Positions 33,966 through 46,150 of a DNA stretch of 64,000 nucleotides are shown here, piece after piece. How positions within the stretch are numbered: the first letter of the stretch is position 1; each line of letters starts with the position of its first letter. The translations under genes were made by a program, and so were the position numbers. This DNA comes from Chrysemys picta bellii (taxonomy: Eukaryota; Chordata; Testudines; Emydidae): positions 38,120,882 to 38,184,881 of the forward strand of contig NC_088792.1 of NCBI RefSeq assembly GCF_011386835.1. Reading direction: 5' to 3'. The notes below the pieces were generated by a model. That model did no database searches. It saw only the letters and a program-made list of their open reading frames with translations, and had not been told where the DNA came from.

Positions 33966-34165
33966 ACCAGTGCTTACTTGGTGTGGTGTTGTGTCCCCCT
34001 CTAGTGGCACCTAGACCAGAGATTAATGAGTCAGCTACAACCTTAGCGAAGAGCCATATGGCTTTTAGCTCTTGCAGTAGAGGCTCATACAGTAAGCTTC
34101 AGAAGTCCCAGGTTCGATCCCGCCTCCTGACGACCCGGGTCTGTCAGTGTTACACTATGAGAATA
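33966..34165 (+). mobile_element. tRNA-like SINE unit, second copy
   Basis: Repeats the first unit (ggtgtggtgttgtgtccccc, agagattaatgagtcagcta, ttttagctcttgcagtagag) with a better B-box, ggttcgatccc, followed by ggtctgtcagtgttac. Confidence 0.65.
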
Positions 34166-34805
34166 GGCATGTGTTACGAATTGGAAATTCCTGAAATTGG
34201 AGTAGAAGAGCCTTATATAGTATCAGTGAAGTGGGACAGAGTGAGGAGAGTATTACATAGGAAAGGAAAGAGAGACCAGGGAGCAGGAATAGAAAGAGGC
34301 AGGATGAGGCAGCAGAGGAGATACAGAATCAGAGGCACGGACACAAGAAGGCAAACAATGCTGAGCAACGGGATAAAGGTGTTGTGATCTCCCTTTCTTC
34401 CTTCATAATCTCCTTAAAACTTCTACAAAGTATATCAGTGACAATTCATCAAATATAGGTCACTTACAAAACCGAAAACCTTTTGTTGCTTCACAATTGA
34501 CCCTTCAAACACTGGTTTATGGGCCTTCTTTTCAAACATTTATAGATGTGCATAACTGTATGCACAAATGCAAGAGTACTGTGTGTGTGCACTGCTGGAT
34601 CTGACACACAATGCAGATCTCGAAAGTTACTGGATGTTAGGCCTGATATCCTGTATTTCAACTCACTTGCTATATTGATTGATGCTGCAAGAAAGACAGC
34701 ATTTTTTTGCAGCATTTTCCTCTGTTTCTTTAATACCAAGCACATTGATGGTGCTTATTACGTAATACCAGTGATGGTGTGTGAGATTATGATAACCTCA
34801 TTAAT

Positions 34806-34945
34806 CCTTAGTCTTGCGTCTGATGAAGTGGGCATTCACCCACAAAAGCTTATGCTCCAATACTTCTGTTAGTCTTAAAGGTGCCACAGGACCCTCCGTT
34901 GCTTTTTACAGATTCAGACTAACATGGCTACCCCTCTGATACTCA
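34806..34945 (+). repeat. Dispersed retro-repeat (same family as 63078-63184)
   Basis: It contains gatgaagtgggcattcaccc, aaaagcttatgctccaatac, ttagtcttaaaggtgccaca and cagactaacatggctacccc, a widespread turtle repeat of uncertain class. Confidence 0.6.
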
Positions 34946-37686
34946 TTAATCCTGAAGCTCAAAATAAAAGCTGTGAGCAACTGTGGTGGTATGCAGGTAA
35001 CTTTGTGTCAGGGAGGGAGCAAATGAAGAGAATGCAAAGCTGTCTTTTTTTTTTTTCTTTCAACTTCTAGGAATGGGGGTAGAGAGGAATGCTTAAACTC
35101 CTTTCTCAACAGGAAGAAAAGAGAACAGTTTCTGCTTTGCAGCCACTGAGAAAAACAGGGAAAGAGTGATGCTCCTTCCTTCCAGCAGCCAGATGGGTGT
35201 GGAGGAGAGGCTGAAGGTTAGAATGAAGCTCCCCCTCACTCTTCACAGCTGGGGCAGGGAAAGTGGAGGAAAGAGAACAAGGCTTTTGCTCAGTCCCACC
35301 AACCTTTGGTATGTGGGAGAGGAGGCTTCAGATTTATCACATCTGTAAGCCAAGGCCATATGAGCACTTGGGTCCTTTAGCAGATTCCAAGGTCAGCATT
35401 CTGAGAAGTACTAAGTACCCCATTTCCAAGCATTTGGGAGTGCTGCTCACTTGGGTACCCTCATCAAACCCCACTCAAAGATCTTCATTGCTGCTTTTAG
35501 CTAGTAGATTTAATCCTCTGACTGTTTTCCTATTTTGCTGGAAATATACACTGTCATTTTAGTAAAAGATGATACTGTGTAAGCTTCTTAGAGTTTGACA
35601 AATTAGCAGTTAAAATTATTCTCTAATTGTAACTTGTGATTTTTTTTTTTTTTTAGTTTATAAAGCTTCCAATCTTTGTATCATAGCTTTGATCTCAAAG
35701 GCATTTGATCTGTAAATCAGTGCAGCAAACTGGAAGTGTTACCCAGTTTATTTGTCCAGGCAATTAAAGATAATCCTTATTATCTGTGAAGTTAATATAC
35801 AAATTTTGAGGTGGTTGAACTAGTTAAAATTCAGATTATCTTTCAGAATAAACAATCGCTCCTTTCAAGAGTTTGACTGAAGGATGTGTCTAACATGAAT
35901 GAAAAATCCTTGATGGTGTTTAGTTAATGCTTGTATGGCATTTTTAAAATGTCAGGCTCTAAGTTAATACCTACAGTAATAGTAATTAATAAGATGTCTG
36001 CACCAGGGGTACATAAGTGGACTTTATACCAATTAAAGAGAACCAAATATCGTAAGAATGGGGAGCATGTACTATACGTACTTGAGAATGATTGTAGCCT
36101 GGTTGTTCAGGTACTCACTTGTAGGTGGTTGATGCTAGTTCAAGTCTGCTCCAATGAATTAGTTATTATTAATATGTATTATATCATTGATATTCTTGAC
36201 TCTTCAGTAACTTGATTCAGGTGTTTGGAAAAATGGGGCTGGCATAATCTTTGGATATAGCATTAAGAATTAGATGTAAAAATACTTTCTGCTTCTAACA
36301 TGCTTTTTACTGGAGAATTTCAATGCACTTAACAAATGTTAGCTAAACTTCATAAACACTGAGAGCCAGAGGAACAGAGCAGTTTCAGTGTGTTGTATTT
36401 TTCCTTAGGTGTTTTTGACAACCTGCTGTTAAAAGAACGAAGTTATTATGGTAAAGCTGAAAAGAAAGTTAAATCCAAATAATTAAAATAAATCTTGTTG
36501 CAATGGCATTTGTATTGGAGTTGTTATATCAGTGCACATATACTATATGAAACTACCACTGGAAAAAACAATCAGAAAGTCGTTAGAAGTACTGTCTGGT
36601 CTTGGTCTGCTTTTTAGTAATTTGTCAATGGGACAATCAATATTCATATAGTGGGTCATGACCACTAATCCCTAACCAGTCAATCTTCTACACAATGCAA
36701 GTTGGTGGATATTTCCAATACGTAGAAGGTAAAACTAGGTTTTCACTTTCTTTCACAAAGGATTAATATCCTTTTGTGTTTAAATTTTCCAGGGCTCACA
36801 GTCTCCCTGGATAGTGTATTTCTATTATAGTATTGAGTAGCATTTTTCAAAACGTGTCATGTTAGACTTTCCCCATTTACAAGCTTATTACTGCTATTTT
36901 ACATACTTTCCATAAAGTAGCAGGAAATAGATGAAAAGATCAAATTTAATTACTCTAATATTAGAAACTAGTTATATACAAGTATCCACAATTAAAAGGT
37001 TACATTGAACTAGTCTTGAAAGAATTACATGAAAAATTACTATAAAAAACAGAAGGGTCACTATAAAAAAAACAGAGGGGTGATGGAAGCTTTAATCTGA
37101 TTTACTAAAGCCTCTAGTCAACTCATCGGATGAGCCTGGGACTTTGCTTTCATTCCTATTTAAAAACAAAAAAGCCCAATAGCCCAGTGGTGAGAGCACT
37201 GACATGGGAGAGTTAGTTTATGTTCTTGCTCCAAGAAATGTTTGTTTATCCAAAGCGTTTATACAACAGGAGAGACTGAGAGAGACTCACCCCAGAATAC
37301 CCAATAGCCTGGCTCCAAAAATTCCCGGCCTGCTCCTCACTGATTACACTGGTCTACACTTTTTGAGAAGTCATCTGCTTCAGAGATAAAATGTGCTGAA
37401 TTCAAATATGACAATTAAAACTACTGATTGGCTACTGTTTCTAAGATATTTAAGTTTTTTACATTTTATATCTATGTATATTGTGTAGATAGTAGAGTTT
37501 TAATCATAAATTGTAAACCTAGGTCTTTTCATGTGTTTATGGTTGCTTTACATGATAATATTTCACCTGTCCTGTTTATGTAACACTTTAAAAATCAGCA
37601 AAAGGGTTATATAAATAAAATGTATTATGAAACAAAAGGCAAAAAACTATTATGTACATAGTTTAGTCCTGTTCAGTGTCTACTCG
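34946..37686 (+). other. Intron sequence
   Basis: No confirmed exon. 37160-37240 has a tRNA-like phrase (aatagcccagtggtgagagc), probably an old SINE fragment. An exon-like segment with a downstream aataaa at 36409-36492 is listed in the findings. Confidence 0.4.
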
Positions 37687-39351
37687 GCGCTTCTTGGCTT
37701 GTCTCTTGTATTCATTAAATGGAGCATCTCTTGTCACTGTCCAGCAATAGTCTGCAAGCATTCATGGGTTCCATTTGCCTGATAGCGTTTCTCCATTGTT
37801 GCAATGTCCTGGTGAAATCGCTCGTCGCTCACTGCTCTGCAGTTCGGTGGAAAAAAATCTAGATGAGAGTGCAAATAATGTATCTTTAGTGACATGTTGC
37901 AACCAAGGCTTTTGTATGCCTTGAGGAGGTTTTCCACCAACAACCTGTAGTTGTCTGCCTTGTTGTTTCCGAGAAAATTTATTGCCACTAACTGGAAGGC
38001 TTTCCATGCCGTCTTTTCCTTGCCACGCAGTACATGGTCAAATGCATTATCTCGAAGAAGTTCACGAATCTGAGGACCAACAAAGACACCTTCCTTTATC
38101 TTAGCTTCACTTAACCTTGGAAATTTTCCACGGAGGTACTTGAAAGCTGCTTGTGTTTTGTCAATGGCCTTGACAAAGTTCTTCATCAGACCCAGCTTGA
38201 TGTGTAAGGGTGGTAACAAAATCTTCCTTGATTCAACAAGTGGTGGATGCTGAACACTTTTCCTCCCAGGCTCCAATGACTGTAGGAGTGGCCAATCTTT
38301 CTTGATGTAGTGGGAATCTCTTGCACGACTATCCCATTCGCAGAGAAAACAGCAGTACTTTGTGTATCCAGTCTGCAGACCAAGCAAGAGAGCAACAACC
38401 TTCAAATCGCCACAAAGCTGCCACTGATGTTGGTCATAGTTTATGCACCTCAAAAGTGGTTTCATGTTGTCATAGGTTTTCTTCATATGGACTGCATGAC
38501 CAACTGGAATTGATGGCAAAACATTGCCATTATGCAGTAAAACAGCTTTAAGACTCGTCTTCGATGAATCAATGAACAGTCTCCACTCATCTGGATCATG
38601 AACGATGTTGAGGGCTGCCATCACACCATCCATGTTGTTGCAGGCTACAAGATCACCTTCCATGAAGAAGAATGGGACAAGATTCTTTTGACGGTCATGG
38701 AACATGGAAACCCTAACATCACCTGCCAGGAGATTCCACTGTTGTAGTCTGGAGCCCAACAGCTCTGCCTTACTCTTGGGTAGTTCCAATCCCTGACAAG
38801 GTCATTCAGTTCACCTTGTGTTATGAGGTGTGGTTCAGAGGAGGAGGATGGGAGAAAATGTGGGTCCTGTGACATTGATGGTTCAGGACCAGAAGTTTCA
38901 TCCTCTTCCTCTTCCTCGTCTGACTCAAGTGAGAATGATTCTGGTGCATCAGGAACCGGCAGTCCTTCTCCTTGGGGTACTGGGCGTATAGCTGATGGAA
39001 TGTTTGGATAATGCACAGTCCACTTTTTCTTCTTTGACACACCTTTCCCAACTGGAGGCACCATGCAGAAGTAACAATTGCTGGTATGATCTGTTGGCTC
39101 TCTCCAAATCATTCCACTGCAAAAGGCATAGATTTCCTTTTCCTGTTCAACCACTGGCGAAGATTTGTTGCACAAGTGTTGCAGCATATGTGTGGGGCCC
39201 ACCTCTTGTCCTGATCTCCAATTTTGCAGCCAAAATAAAGGTGATAGGCTTTCTTAACCATAGTGGTTATACTGCGCTTTTGTGATGCAAAAGTCACTTC
39301 ACCACAAACATAGCAGAAGTTATCTGCACTGTTCACACAAGTACGAGGCAT
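37687..39351 (-). pseudogene. Unclassified transposon-associated protein, frameshifted
   Basis: A single broken ORF of about 550 residues on the minus strand. It begins with ATG at 39351 (MPRTCVNSADNFCYVCGE), with Cys pairs (CYVCGE, HICCNTC, CYFCMVPP) suggesting an N-terminal zinc-binding domain. An acidic linker follows (DEEEEEDETSGPEP), then a large domain with DEWRLFIDSSKTSLKAVLL, QWQLCGDLKVVALLLG, KYCCFLCEWDSRARDSHY, LPPLHIKLGLMKNFVKA and HLDFFPPNCRAVSDERFHQD, ending in a basic tail near 37690. Frameshifts lie near 39112-39120, 38785-38795 and 37770-37790. I recall near-identical uncharacterised proteins from many unrelated animals, which suggests a mobile element. The aspartate-rich blocks could be a DDE-type transposase, but this is not shown. 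Function unknown. Confidence 0.7.
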
Positions 39352-41280
39352 CTCTGCTCCCTTTGGCTAAACAGAAATGTGTCCCTTTGCTAAATCAAAC
39401 ACTGACAAATAAGAGAGCACGACACTATATGATTTCTAGAGCTGGTATAGGGCAATTTGTTCAGCAGAGTGATGTAAGCTTCGTTATGATTGCATCATCC
39501 ATGACTTCTAGGAATAACATGATGCAATTCATATCATGTATGATGCAATACCAGCTTCAGATTGCATCATTCATTGTTTTGCCTAAAAAGCAAGTACTGT
39601 CCAAACCCAGTCATAGATTTATTCATAGATCCAGTCAAAGATGTATTTTAGTCATTTCTGGTTTAAATTGAGATCCCTTCCCTTTATAACTCACTTATCC
39701 TCCGCCATTCCCAAGTCAAGGGCCGTATATACTGACCCAATAGCATATCTTGAAAACTAGAGCCAATCAACAATTTTAAGCATCATTTTCGTTCTCAGTG
39801 ACCCAGAATTAGTAAAGTTTGACTACATTTATTTCAGAAGCATTTTGGCTGTAGAGCAGTGTTATCTTTTGTGGAGGGCCTGATCCAGTAGAAACGCATC
39901 TAATTTTGAGAATCCTGCCAGGACGTAGGTGCATGCTAGAGCTCCAAAAAGGTCGGCAGCATCAGAACTTTTAGGCAGTTTTGCATATACCCACTGGCAG
40001 AAATTTAGGAGCCATGAGGATTTAGGCACCTGCAGGGTTAGGTGGCAGCTGAATAGGGAATTTTGAAGCTCTCAGTGGTGTCTAATATTGGACTTTGCCA
40101 CCTAAAGTGGCAGTTAGTAAGTGCATACTGCCAATATTTAAAATTCTGTCTTGTATGAGGAGAATGGAGAATAAGAGCAGTATGCAAATACACTAGGGAG
40201 CTTTTAATGCACAGCATCAGGTCTGCGTGGAAAGTTAGTGCACAGCATGCTGGAATTCTGTAGATGTACAATCCATCTTGCTGCACAGTAATTGTTTGTC
40301 TGGACAAGCCCTTAGTCTGAATTTTTAAAAAATGTAAAGGAAAACATTTATATTGACATTAGGCTTTAACCTAAATTTTAAAAGTCATTTTAACGATAAG
40401 GTTTTTATTTTTCAGTGAGGATAAACTATTTTAGAGGGTACATTTAGCAAGACATGTATGTCAAATTTTCTAGCTTGTCATAATTTTAAATGTTTGAGAA
40501 GCTTCTGAAAAGTCCACCTCCTAATTTTTGCAATATTGTACTACAAAAGAAATAATATAATATGGTGCATTGTGTAAATGCAGTCTCCTGTTTTAAACCT
40601 CCTTAGCATAGGATTTTTAGAAACTAAGGCGTACTTGTTGAAAAGGTAGCAAGCTGATGATTTTCAGTAGAAGTCATTCTTTCATGACTAAGTACATTAA
40701 AGCTGAAGTCTTGTGATGGCTACAGTTCATCCATTTTCAAAAGAGGCAGTGTAGGTTCCGACATTCTCATTTATTACTATGGTATAATTCTACAAAAAGG
40801 CAATTTGATCTGTTAATATTAAAAGTGAAAAAATACCAAGTGAATAGGGAAAAGATAAAATGTATGTTTACTTATGGTGCAGCAAAATCTTCAGCATTTA
40901 AAAAACATGAGATGCTGCAGAAGCCGTGAGTTGTCAAGCCTCGTCTATTCTAGAAAAGTTGAACCATATTTATTTTTAAATTGATTTAGTTTGTGTGTCT
41001 AGTTAGAGGGTTGCACCAGTTTAACTAGATCATTTTTAAAATCATTTTAATTAAAACAGTGTAATTTTTCTAGTACAGAAAAGACCTTAGAGCTTGCAGG
41101 AAAATGCAAACCCTCCATCAAAATGTACATAACAATTCTGTGGAAAAATGAGGTTGGACTATGTAAGTGTTCAGAGTGGGAGAGGGCAATGTAAAGTACC
41201 AGCTGAGATTCAGAGGAAAACAATACCATGATGAGAAGTGAAGAATTTGAGCAGCAGTGACAACTATAAAACTCTTGTGA
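39352..41280 (+). other. Intron sequence with fold-back repeats
   Basis: The left part is the flank of the unclassified element. 39885-40110 and 40140-40315 look like MITEs (cctgatccagtag, gcacctgcagggttaggtgg, gtctggacaagccctta). No exon recognised. Confidence 0.4.
39489..39570. promoter_or_regulatory. Four 10-bp attgcatcat sites upstream of the broken ORF
   Basis: Perfect copies of attgcatcat at 39489-39498 and 39561-39570, and of its complement atgatgcaat at 39519-39528 and 39540-39549, spaced 30, 21 and 21 bp. They lie 138-219 bp upstream of the minus-strand ATG at 39351. The core ATTGCATCA is identical to the C/EBP-ATF (amino-acid response) element known from the CHOP promoter. They could instead be transposase-binding subterminal repeats. 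Confidence 0.6.
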
Positions 41281-41830
41281 TTCTTTAGCTATTGCCTTAC
41301 GGCTCTCTGATATCTAACCTAAGTCTCTCTTGCTGCAGATTAAATCCATTACTACTTGTCCTACCTTCAGTGGACATGGAGGACAATCAGTGACCGTCCT
41401 CTTTATAACAGCCCTTAACATATTTGAAGACTAACAGGTCTTCCCTCAGTCTTCTTTTCTCAAGATCAAACATGCCCAGTTTTTTTAACCTTTTCTCAGA
41501 GGGCAGATTTTCTAAACCTTGTATCATTTTTGTTGCTCTCCTTTGGAGTCTGGAGTCTCTCCAGTTTGTCCACTTCTTAAAGTGTGGTGCCCAAAACTGG
41601 ACCCAATACTCCAGCTGAGGTGTCACCCGTGCCAAGTACCCGGGACAACTCCCTCCTGTGTCTTACATATGATGCTTTTGTTAATAAACCCTAGAATGAT
41701 ATTAGTCTTTTTTGCAACATTGTTAACTCATATTTGATTTGTGATCCACTAATTCCCGGCAGTACTTTCCAGCAGTACTACCATCTAGCCAGTTATTCCC
41801 CATTTTGTACTTGTGCACTTGACATTTTTT
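41281..41830 (-). mobile_element. CR1 LINE, reverse, 3' segment (split by DIRS copy 2)
   Basis: The minus-strand coding end is readable at 41387-41635 (PQLEYWVQFWAPHF, GLENLPSEKRLKKLGMFDLEKR, FKYVKGCYKEDG). The element stops abruptly at the left end of the DIRS copy and resumes at 46374 with upstream CR1 codons (DLDKLANWAEFNNIKF). Confidence 0.85.
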
Positions 41831-42194
41831 TTCTTCTTCGAGTGCTTGCTAATGTCAATTCCATTCTAGGTGCGTGTGTGCCCACGTGTACAGTTGTCAG
41901 AGATTTTTGCCTTAGCAGTATCCGTAGGGTCAGCTGTGGCGCCCCCTTGAGTGCCGTGCTTATGCGCTGGTATATTAGGCACTGCTGACCCTACACCCTC
42001 TCAGTTCCTTCTTACCGCCCATGGCGGTTTGTCAGAGCACCTCATCTAGCATTGCAAGAATGTTAGCGGTTCTTTACAGTCCATTGTATATCTTCTTTGT
42101 ATATACTTTGTAGGTACTTAGTTAGCCATTAAGTTAAGTGTTAGGTTAGTTTGGTAGTTAGAGTCCCATCTGGAACTTTGTCCCAGAGCAGAGC

Positions 42195-43857
42195 ATGCCC
42201 CGCTCTCCCGGCTTCAAATCATGCTTGTCATGCAACAGGCCAATGCCTATAAGTGACCCCACGACAGCTGTTTGAAGTGCATGGAGGAGTCCCATAGAAA
42301 AGACAAGTGCAGAAACTGCAAAAATTTTCGCCCTAGAGCCCAGAAGGAGCGGGATATCCCCTTGAGGGTCCTCCTCTTGGAGGCTATGCTTCATCCAGCC
42401 TCGGAGCCCTCCAGCTCGGACCCCATGTTCTGCCCAGCACCATTTCCCCCTCATCAGTACCTAAGAAGCGTCAAAAGAAGTGGAGCCCCCCAGCACCAAA
42501 GGGGAAAGGGGCTTTAGGCAAAGGACGTATGTCAGGCCGTGTGTCCACAACGGTGCTTCACAGGGATACCGCTGCGGTTGGACACCCCAGCCCAACCAGG
42601 GATCCGCCTTCACCTCCTGGAAGTGGCAGGGGACCCTGGCTTCTCCTAGAGCCCTCGTTCCCAAAGCGGCCCCGGCAGCTAAGGAACAAGCAGGCCAACT
42701 GGCACCGCAGTCACCGTGGCAGGCACCAGACTCAGCTAAGACCCCAAGACCCAAGGGCAAGCCGGTCATGGGTCCACCCCATAGGGCAGTGGAGCACCCT
42801 CAGCTCCTGGACTGCAGGCATAGATCGCCATCTCTGCAGCCTAGGACCCTGCCACTGCACCCTCAGTCTCTGGTCAGAAGGCCCAGGTCCCCAATGCTGT
42901 ACTCTCCTCCTACGAGGCAAGGGACACTGGATTCGAGGCACTGGTCCCTGTACCCCCGGTACTGGTGAGCTTCACACAAAAGATCGCTGTGGAGCAAGTC
43001 ACCTTCCCCTAGACAGTCTCCCAGACGTCGGTCCCCACCGGGGCAGAATCGCTCCCCATCACGGCAACAGTCTCCACCTCCCTGATATCACTCATCAGGC
43101 AGGCACCGCACCTTGCCCTTGTCTCACCAATTGCCAACCAGGGTCAGTCAGCAAACTGAGGCCTTGACGGCCCTGCCCTGGTCGCCAGAAGGGCAATGGT
43201 CTGAGTCGGACCGGGAGTTTAGTCCCTTGCCAAGGAGGAGTGATTCACCGCCAACCAGCAAGACCGGTGTGGCATCTGCAGTGGCGGCATGGCAGCAGGG
43301 ACAGTGGCCCACTCAGTGGCCATCCTGGAACCCATGGGGCGTGCCTATAATGCCGGTCCTATATTCCCACCAGTCCTCCCTGGCCATCTCAGACAAGCCG
43401 CCTCCGGCACTGCTGGCACCAGAGTCGGAACACGACACCAAATCCGATGCCGGGCAGAGCAACAGGCTCCAACACCTAAGGAGCAGTCTCCAGAGAAGGA
43501 AGGGGAACCCGCTCCTCCCCCGGCGGTGCAATCATTGTCATCTCCGGTCGAAACGGTGGCAGGTCCCTACCAAACGGGCAGTCCCCCCCAACGACTTCAA
43601 GGAGCACCAGGCCTTCCTTAAAGGTGGCTATCACTTTGAAGTTAAAAATTGAGGAGTTCACAGAGGAGTCTGACCTCTTTAACGTTATATCTTCCTCCAC
43701 CCCAGCCCAGGTCATGCTGCCCATCCACCCAGGGGTCCTTAAGATTGCCAAATGCTGTGGTAGCACCCCACTTCCATTCCGCCTACTTTTAAGAGGGCGG
43801 AAGAGAAGTACTACATCCCTGCAAAAGGGTTTGAATATTTATACAGTCCACTGCAAC
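42195..43857 (+). pseudogene. gag: DIRS copy 2 gag fragment
   Basis: Starts with an ATG at 42195 (MPRSPGFKSCLSC) and shows the same CxxC module as copy 1 (SCLSCNRPMPISDP, then shifted frame CLKCMEESHRKDKCRNCKNF). An Arg/Ser/Pro-rich middle is recognisable. The C-terminal half ends at the deletion junction near RGRKRSTTSLQKGLN. Several frameshifts. Confidence 0.75.
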
Positions 43858-43863
43858 GCATAG

Positions 43864-44984
43864 TGTTAATTGGAGCAGTCCTCGACTCTACTCAGGCGCG
43901 AGCCTTCCTCCCTGAGGCTCGGTTCCAACCCATGGTGGACCTCATCTCCTGCATGCAAATCCACCCTCTCACCACCGTTCACGTGTGCCTATGATTGTTG
44001 GGCCATATGGCTGCCTGCATTACGTGGTCCAACATGCACAGCTCAGTCTCGGGCCCCTGCAGGCATGGCTGGCCTTGGTCTATGTCCCCAACAGACACAG
44101 CCTGGACCGGGTGGTCAGGGTCCCAGACCAAATACTGTTGTCACTCACCTGGTGGCAGAATCCTGCATTGGTGTTGGAGAGAGTTCCCTTCATGGCTCTG
44201 TCCCTATCAATGACCCTGGTCACTGATGCCTCGGACCTGGGGTGGGAAGACCACCTGGGTGATCTCAGCATGCAAGGCCGTTGGTAGAGTCATGATCACT
44301 CCCTACATATCAACGTCAGTGAGCTCAGAGCAGTTCGTCTGGCCTGCCGAGCCTTCCTCCCTCACATAGAAAGCGGGGTGGTCCAGGTCCTGACTGACAA
44401 TACAGCAACTATGTTCTATATCAACAAGCAAGGAGGAGCCAGATCGTCTGCCCTTTGCCAAGAAGCCCTCAGGCTCTGGGATTTCAGTATACAACACGAC
44501 ATCCATCTCCTAGCTGCACACCTCCCCGAGGCCAGGAACACTCTGGCAGATCGTCTCAGCAGGATCTTCTTGTCTTGCCGCGACTGATCCCTCCATCCGC
44601 AAGTGGTCAGCATCATCTTCCAGAGATGGGGGACACCCCAGGTGGACCTGTTTGTGTCCAGGCAGAACAGGAAATGCCCCATTTTCTGCTCAGTTTGGAG
44701 GATCAACAGAGGCTCCCTGTCAGACACTCTTCTTCTCTCATGATCGGGGGCTCTGTTATACGCCTTCCCCACAGTGTCGTTAATTCACAGGGTCCTCATG
44801 AAGATCAAGCAAGACAGAGCCTGCGTGGCCACGCCAGCACTGGTTCGGCATGCTTCTGGACCTCTTGGTGGCTGCTCCGTTACAGCTATCTCTCCAGCCA
44901 GACCTGCTGTCCCAAAACCACGGCAGTCTTCTGCATCTGAACCTGGCGGCGCTGCACCTGACAGGTTGGCTGCTGCATGGTTAA
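43864..44984 (+). pseudogene. pol: DIRS copy 2 RT end, RNase H and methyltransferase-like fragment
   Basis: Begins in the post-catalytic RT region (LIGAVLDSTQARAFLPEARF), so the YLDD core is absent. RNase H is recognisable (LVTDASDLGWEDHLG, LTDNTATMFYINKQGGARSS, LADRLSRIF), followed by decayed VDLFVSRQN, YAFPTVSLIHRVLMK and LHLTGWLLHG. Stops, such as the one after LSMQGRW near 44285, and frameshifts make it non-functional. Confidence 0.82.
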
Positions 44985-45022
44985 ATGCAGAGGAGCAGGA
45001 GTGCTAGGCCGGTGTCCAAGAG

Positions 45023-46005
45023 GAAAGTAGAAAGCCCTCCACCAGAGTGACCTACCTGGCCAAATGGAAGCGGTTTGCTTGTTGGACCTCTGATAAAGGC
45101 ATTTGGCCCAAATGAGCCTTGCTGCAGTTAATCCTGGACTACCTTCTGCATCTCAAGCTCCAAGGACTGTCCCTTTTATCTATCCAGGTCCACTTGGCCG
45201 CTATCTCAGCCTTCCATCTGCCACTTGAGGGTAGGTCAGTTTTCACCCAGGACATGACTGCCAGGTTCCTCAAGGGCCTCAAGCGCCTTTACCTGCACGT
45301 CAGGGACCTCGTCCCTCCGTGGGACCTGAATCTTGTTCTGTCATGGCTCACGGGGGCCCCCCTTCAAGACTCTGGCTTCCTCCTCTCTCCTTCTCCTTTC
45401 CTGGAAGGTCATGTTCTTGGTTGCAATAACATCTGCCCTCCGGGTCTCTGAGATTAGGTCATTTACCTTGAAACTACCCTATATAGTCTTTTACAAAGAC
45501 AAGGTCCAGCTGCGGCCTCTCCTGGCTTTCCTGGCCAGGGTGGTCTCAGTTTCATACAGGGCCAGGACATTTACTTACCTGTCTTTTTTCCAAAGCCATA
45601 AGTCGGAGGAGGAGGAGCATAGGTTGCATTCCCTAGACATCAGGAGGGTTGTTAGCCTTCTACATTGAAAGGACCAAGCCATTCCACAAGTCGACCCAGT
45701 TGTTCGTCGTGGTGGCCAACAGGATGAAAGGTCGTCCACTATCCGCTCAAAGAATTTCTTCTTGGATCACTGGCTGCATTCGCTGCTGCTACGATCAGGC
45801 AAAGGTGCCATCTTCAGTGATTGTCACTGCCTGCTCAACCAGAGCACAAGCCTCTTCGGGAGCTTTCCTAGCTCAAATGCCTATCCAGGACATCTGTAGA
45901 GTGGCCACCTGGTTGTCCATCCACACATTCATGTCCTATTATGCACTTACCCAGCAGGCCTGGGACGATGCTGGCTTCGGTAGAGCAGTACTGCAAGCCG
46001 ATAGA
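45023..46005 (+). pseudogene. DIRS copy 2 tyrosine recombinase fragment
   Basis: Recognisable from TRVTYLAKWKRFACW through ILDYLLHLKLQGLSL, VHLAAISAFHL and LRVSEIRSF to TQLFVVVANRMKGRPLSAQR and FMSYYALTQQ. At least two frameshifts (near 45340-45450 and 45650). The HxxR motif reads CSTR, so the catalytic histidine is replaced by cysteine. Confidence 0.83.
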
Positions 46006-46050
46006 CTGTGCACTCTGAGCCCATCTCTAAGGATACTGCTTCCAAGTCAC

Positions 46051-46150
46051 TTAGAATGGAATCGACATGAGCAAGCACTCGAAGAAGAAAAAAGGTTACC
46101 CACCTTTTCGTAACTTGTTCTTTGAGATGTGTTGCTCATGTCCATTCCAT
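46051..46150. repeat. DIRS copy 2 internal complementary region
   Basis: Complementary to the joined outer ends: agcaagcactcgaagaagaa matches the left end, and aaaggttacccaccttttcg onward matches the right end. Confidence 0.88.

Noticed and set aside
34070..34130. Possible tRNA gene (A- and B-box-like motifs)
   Set aside because: The sequence is part of a repeated SINE unit; the cloverleaf is not intact.
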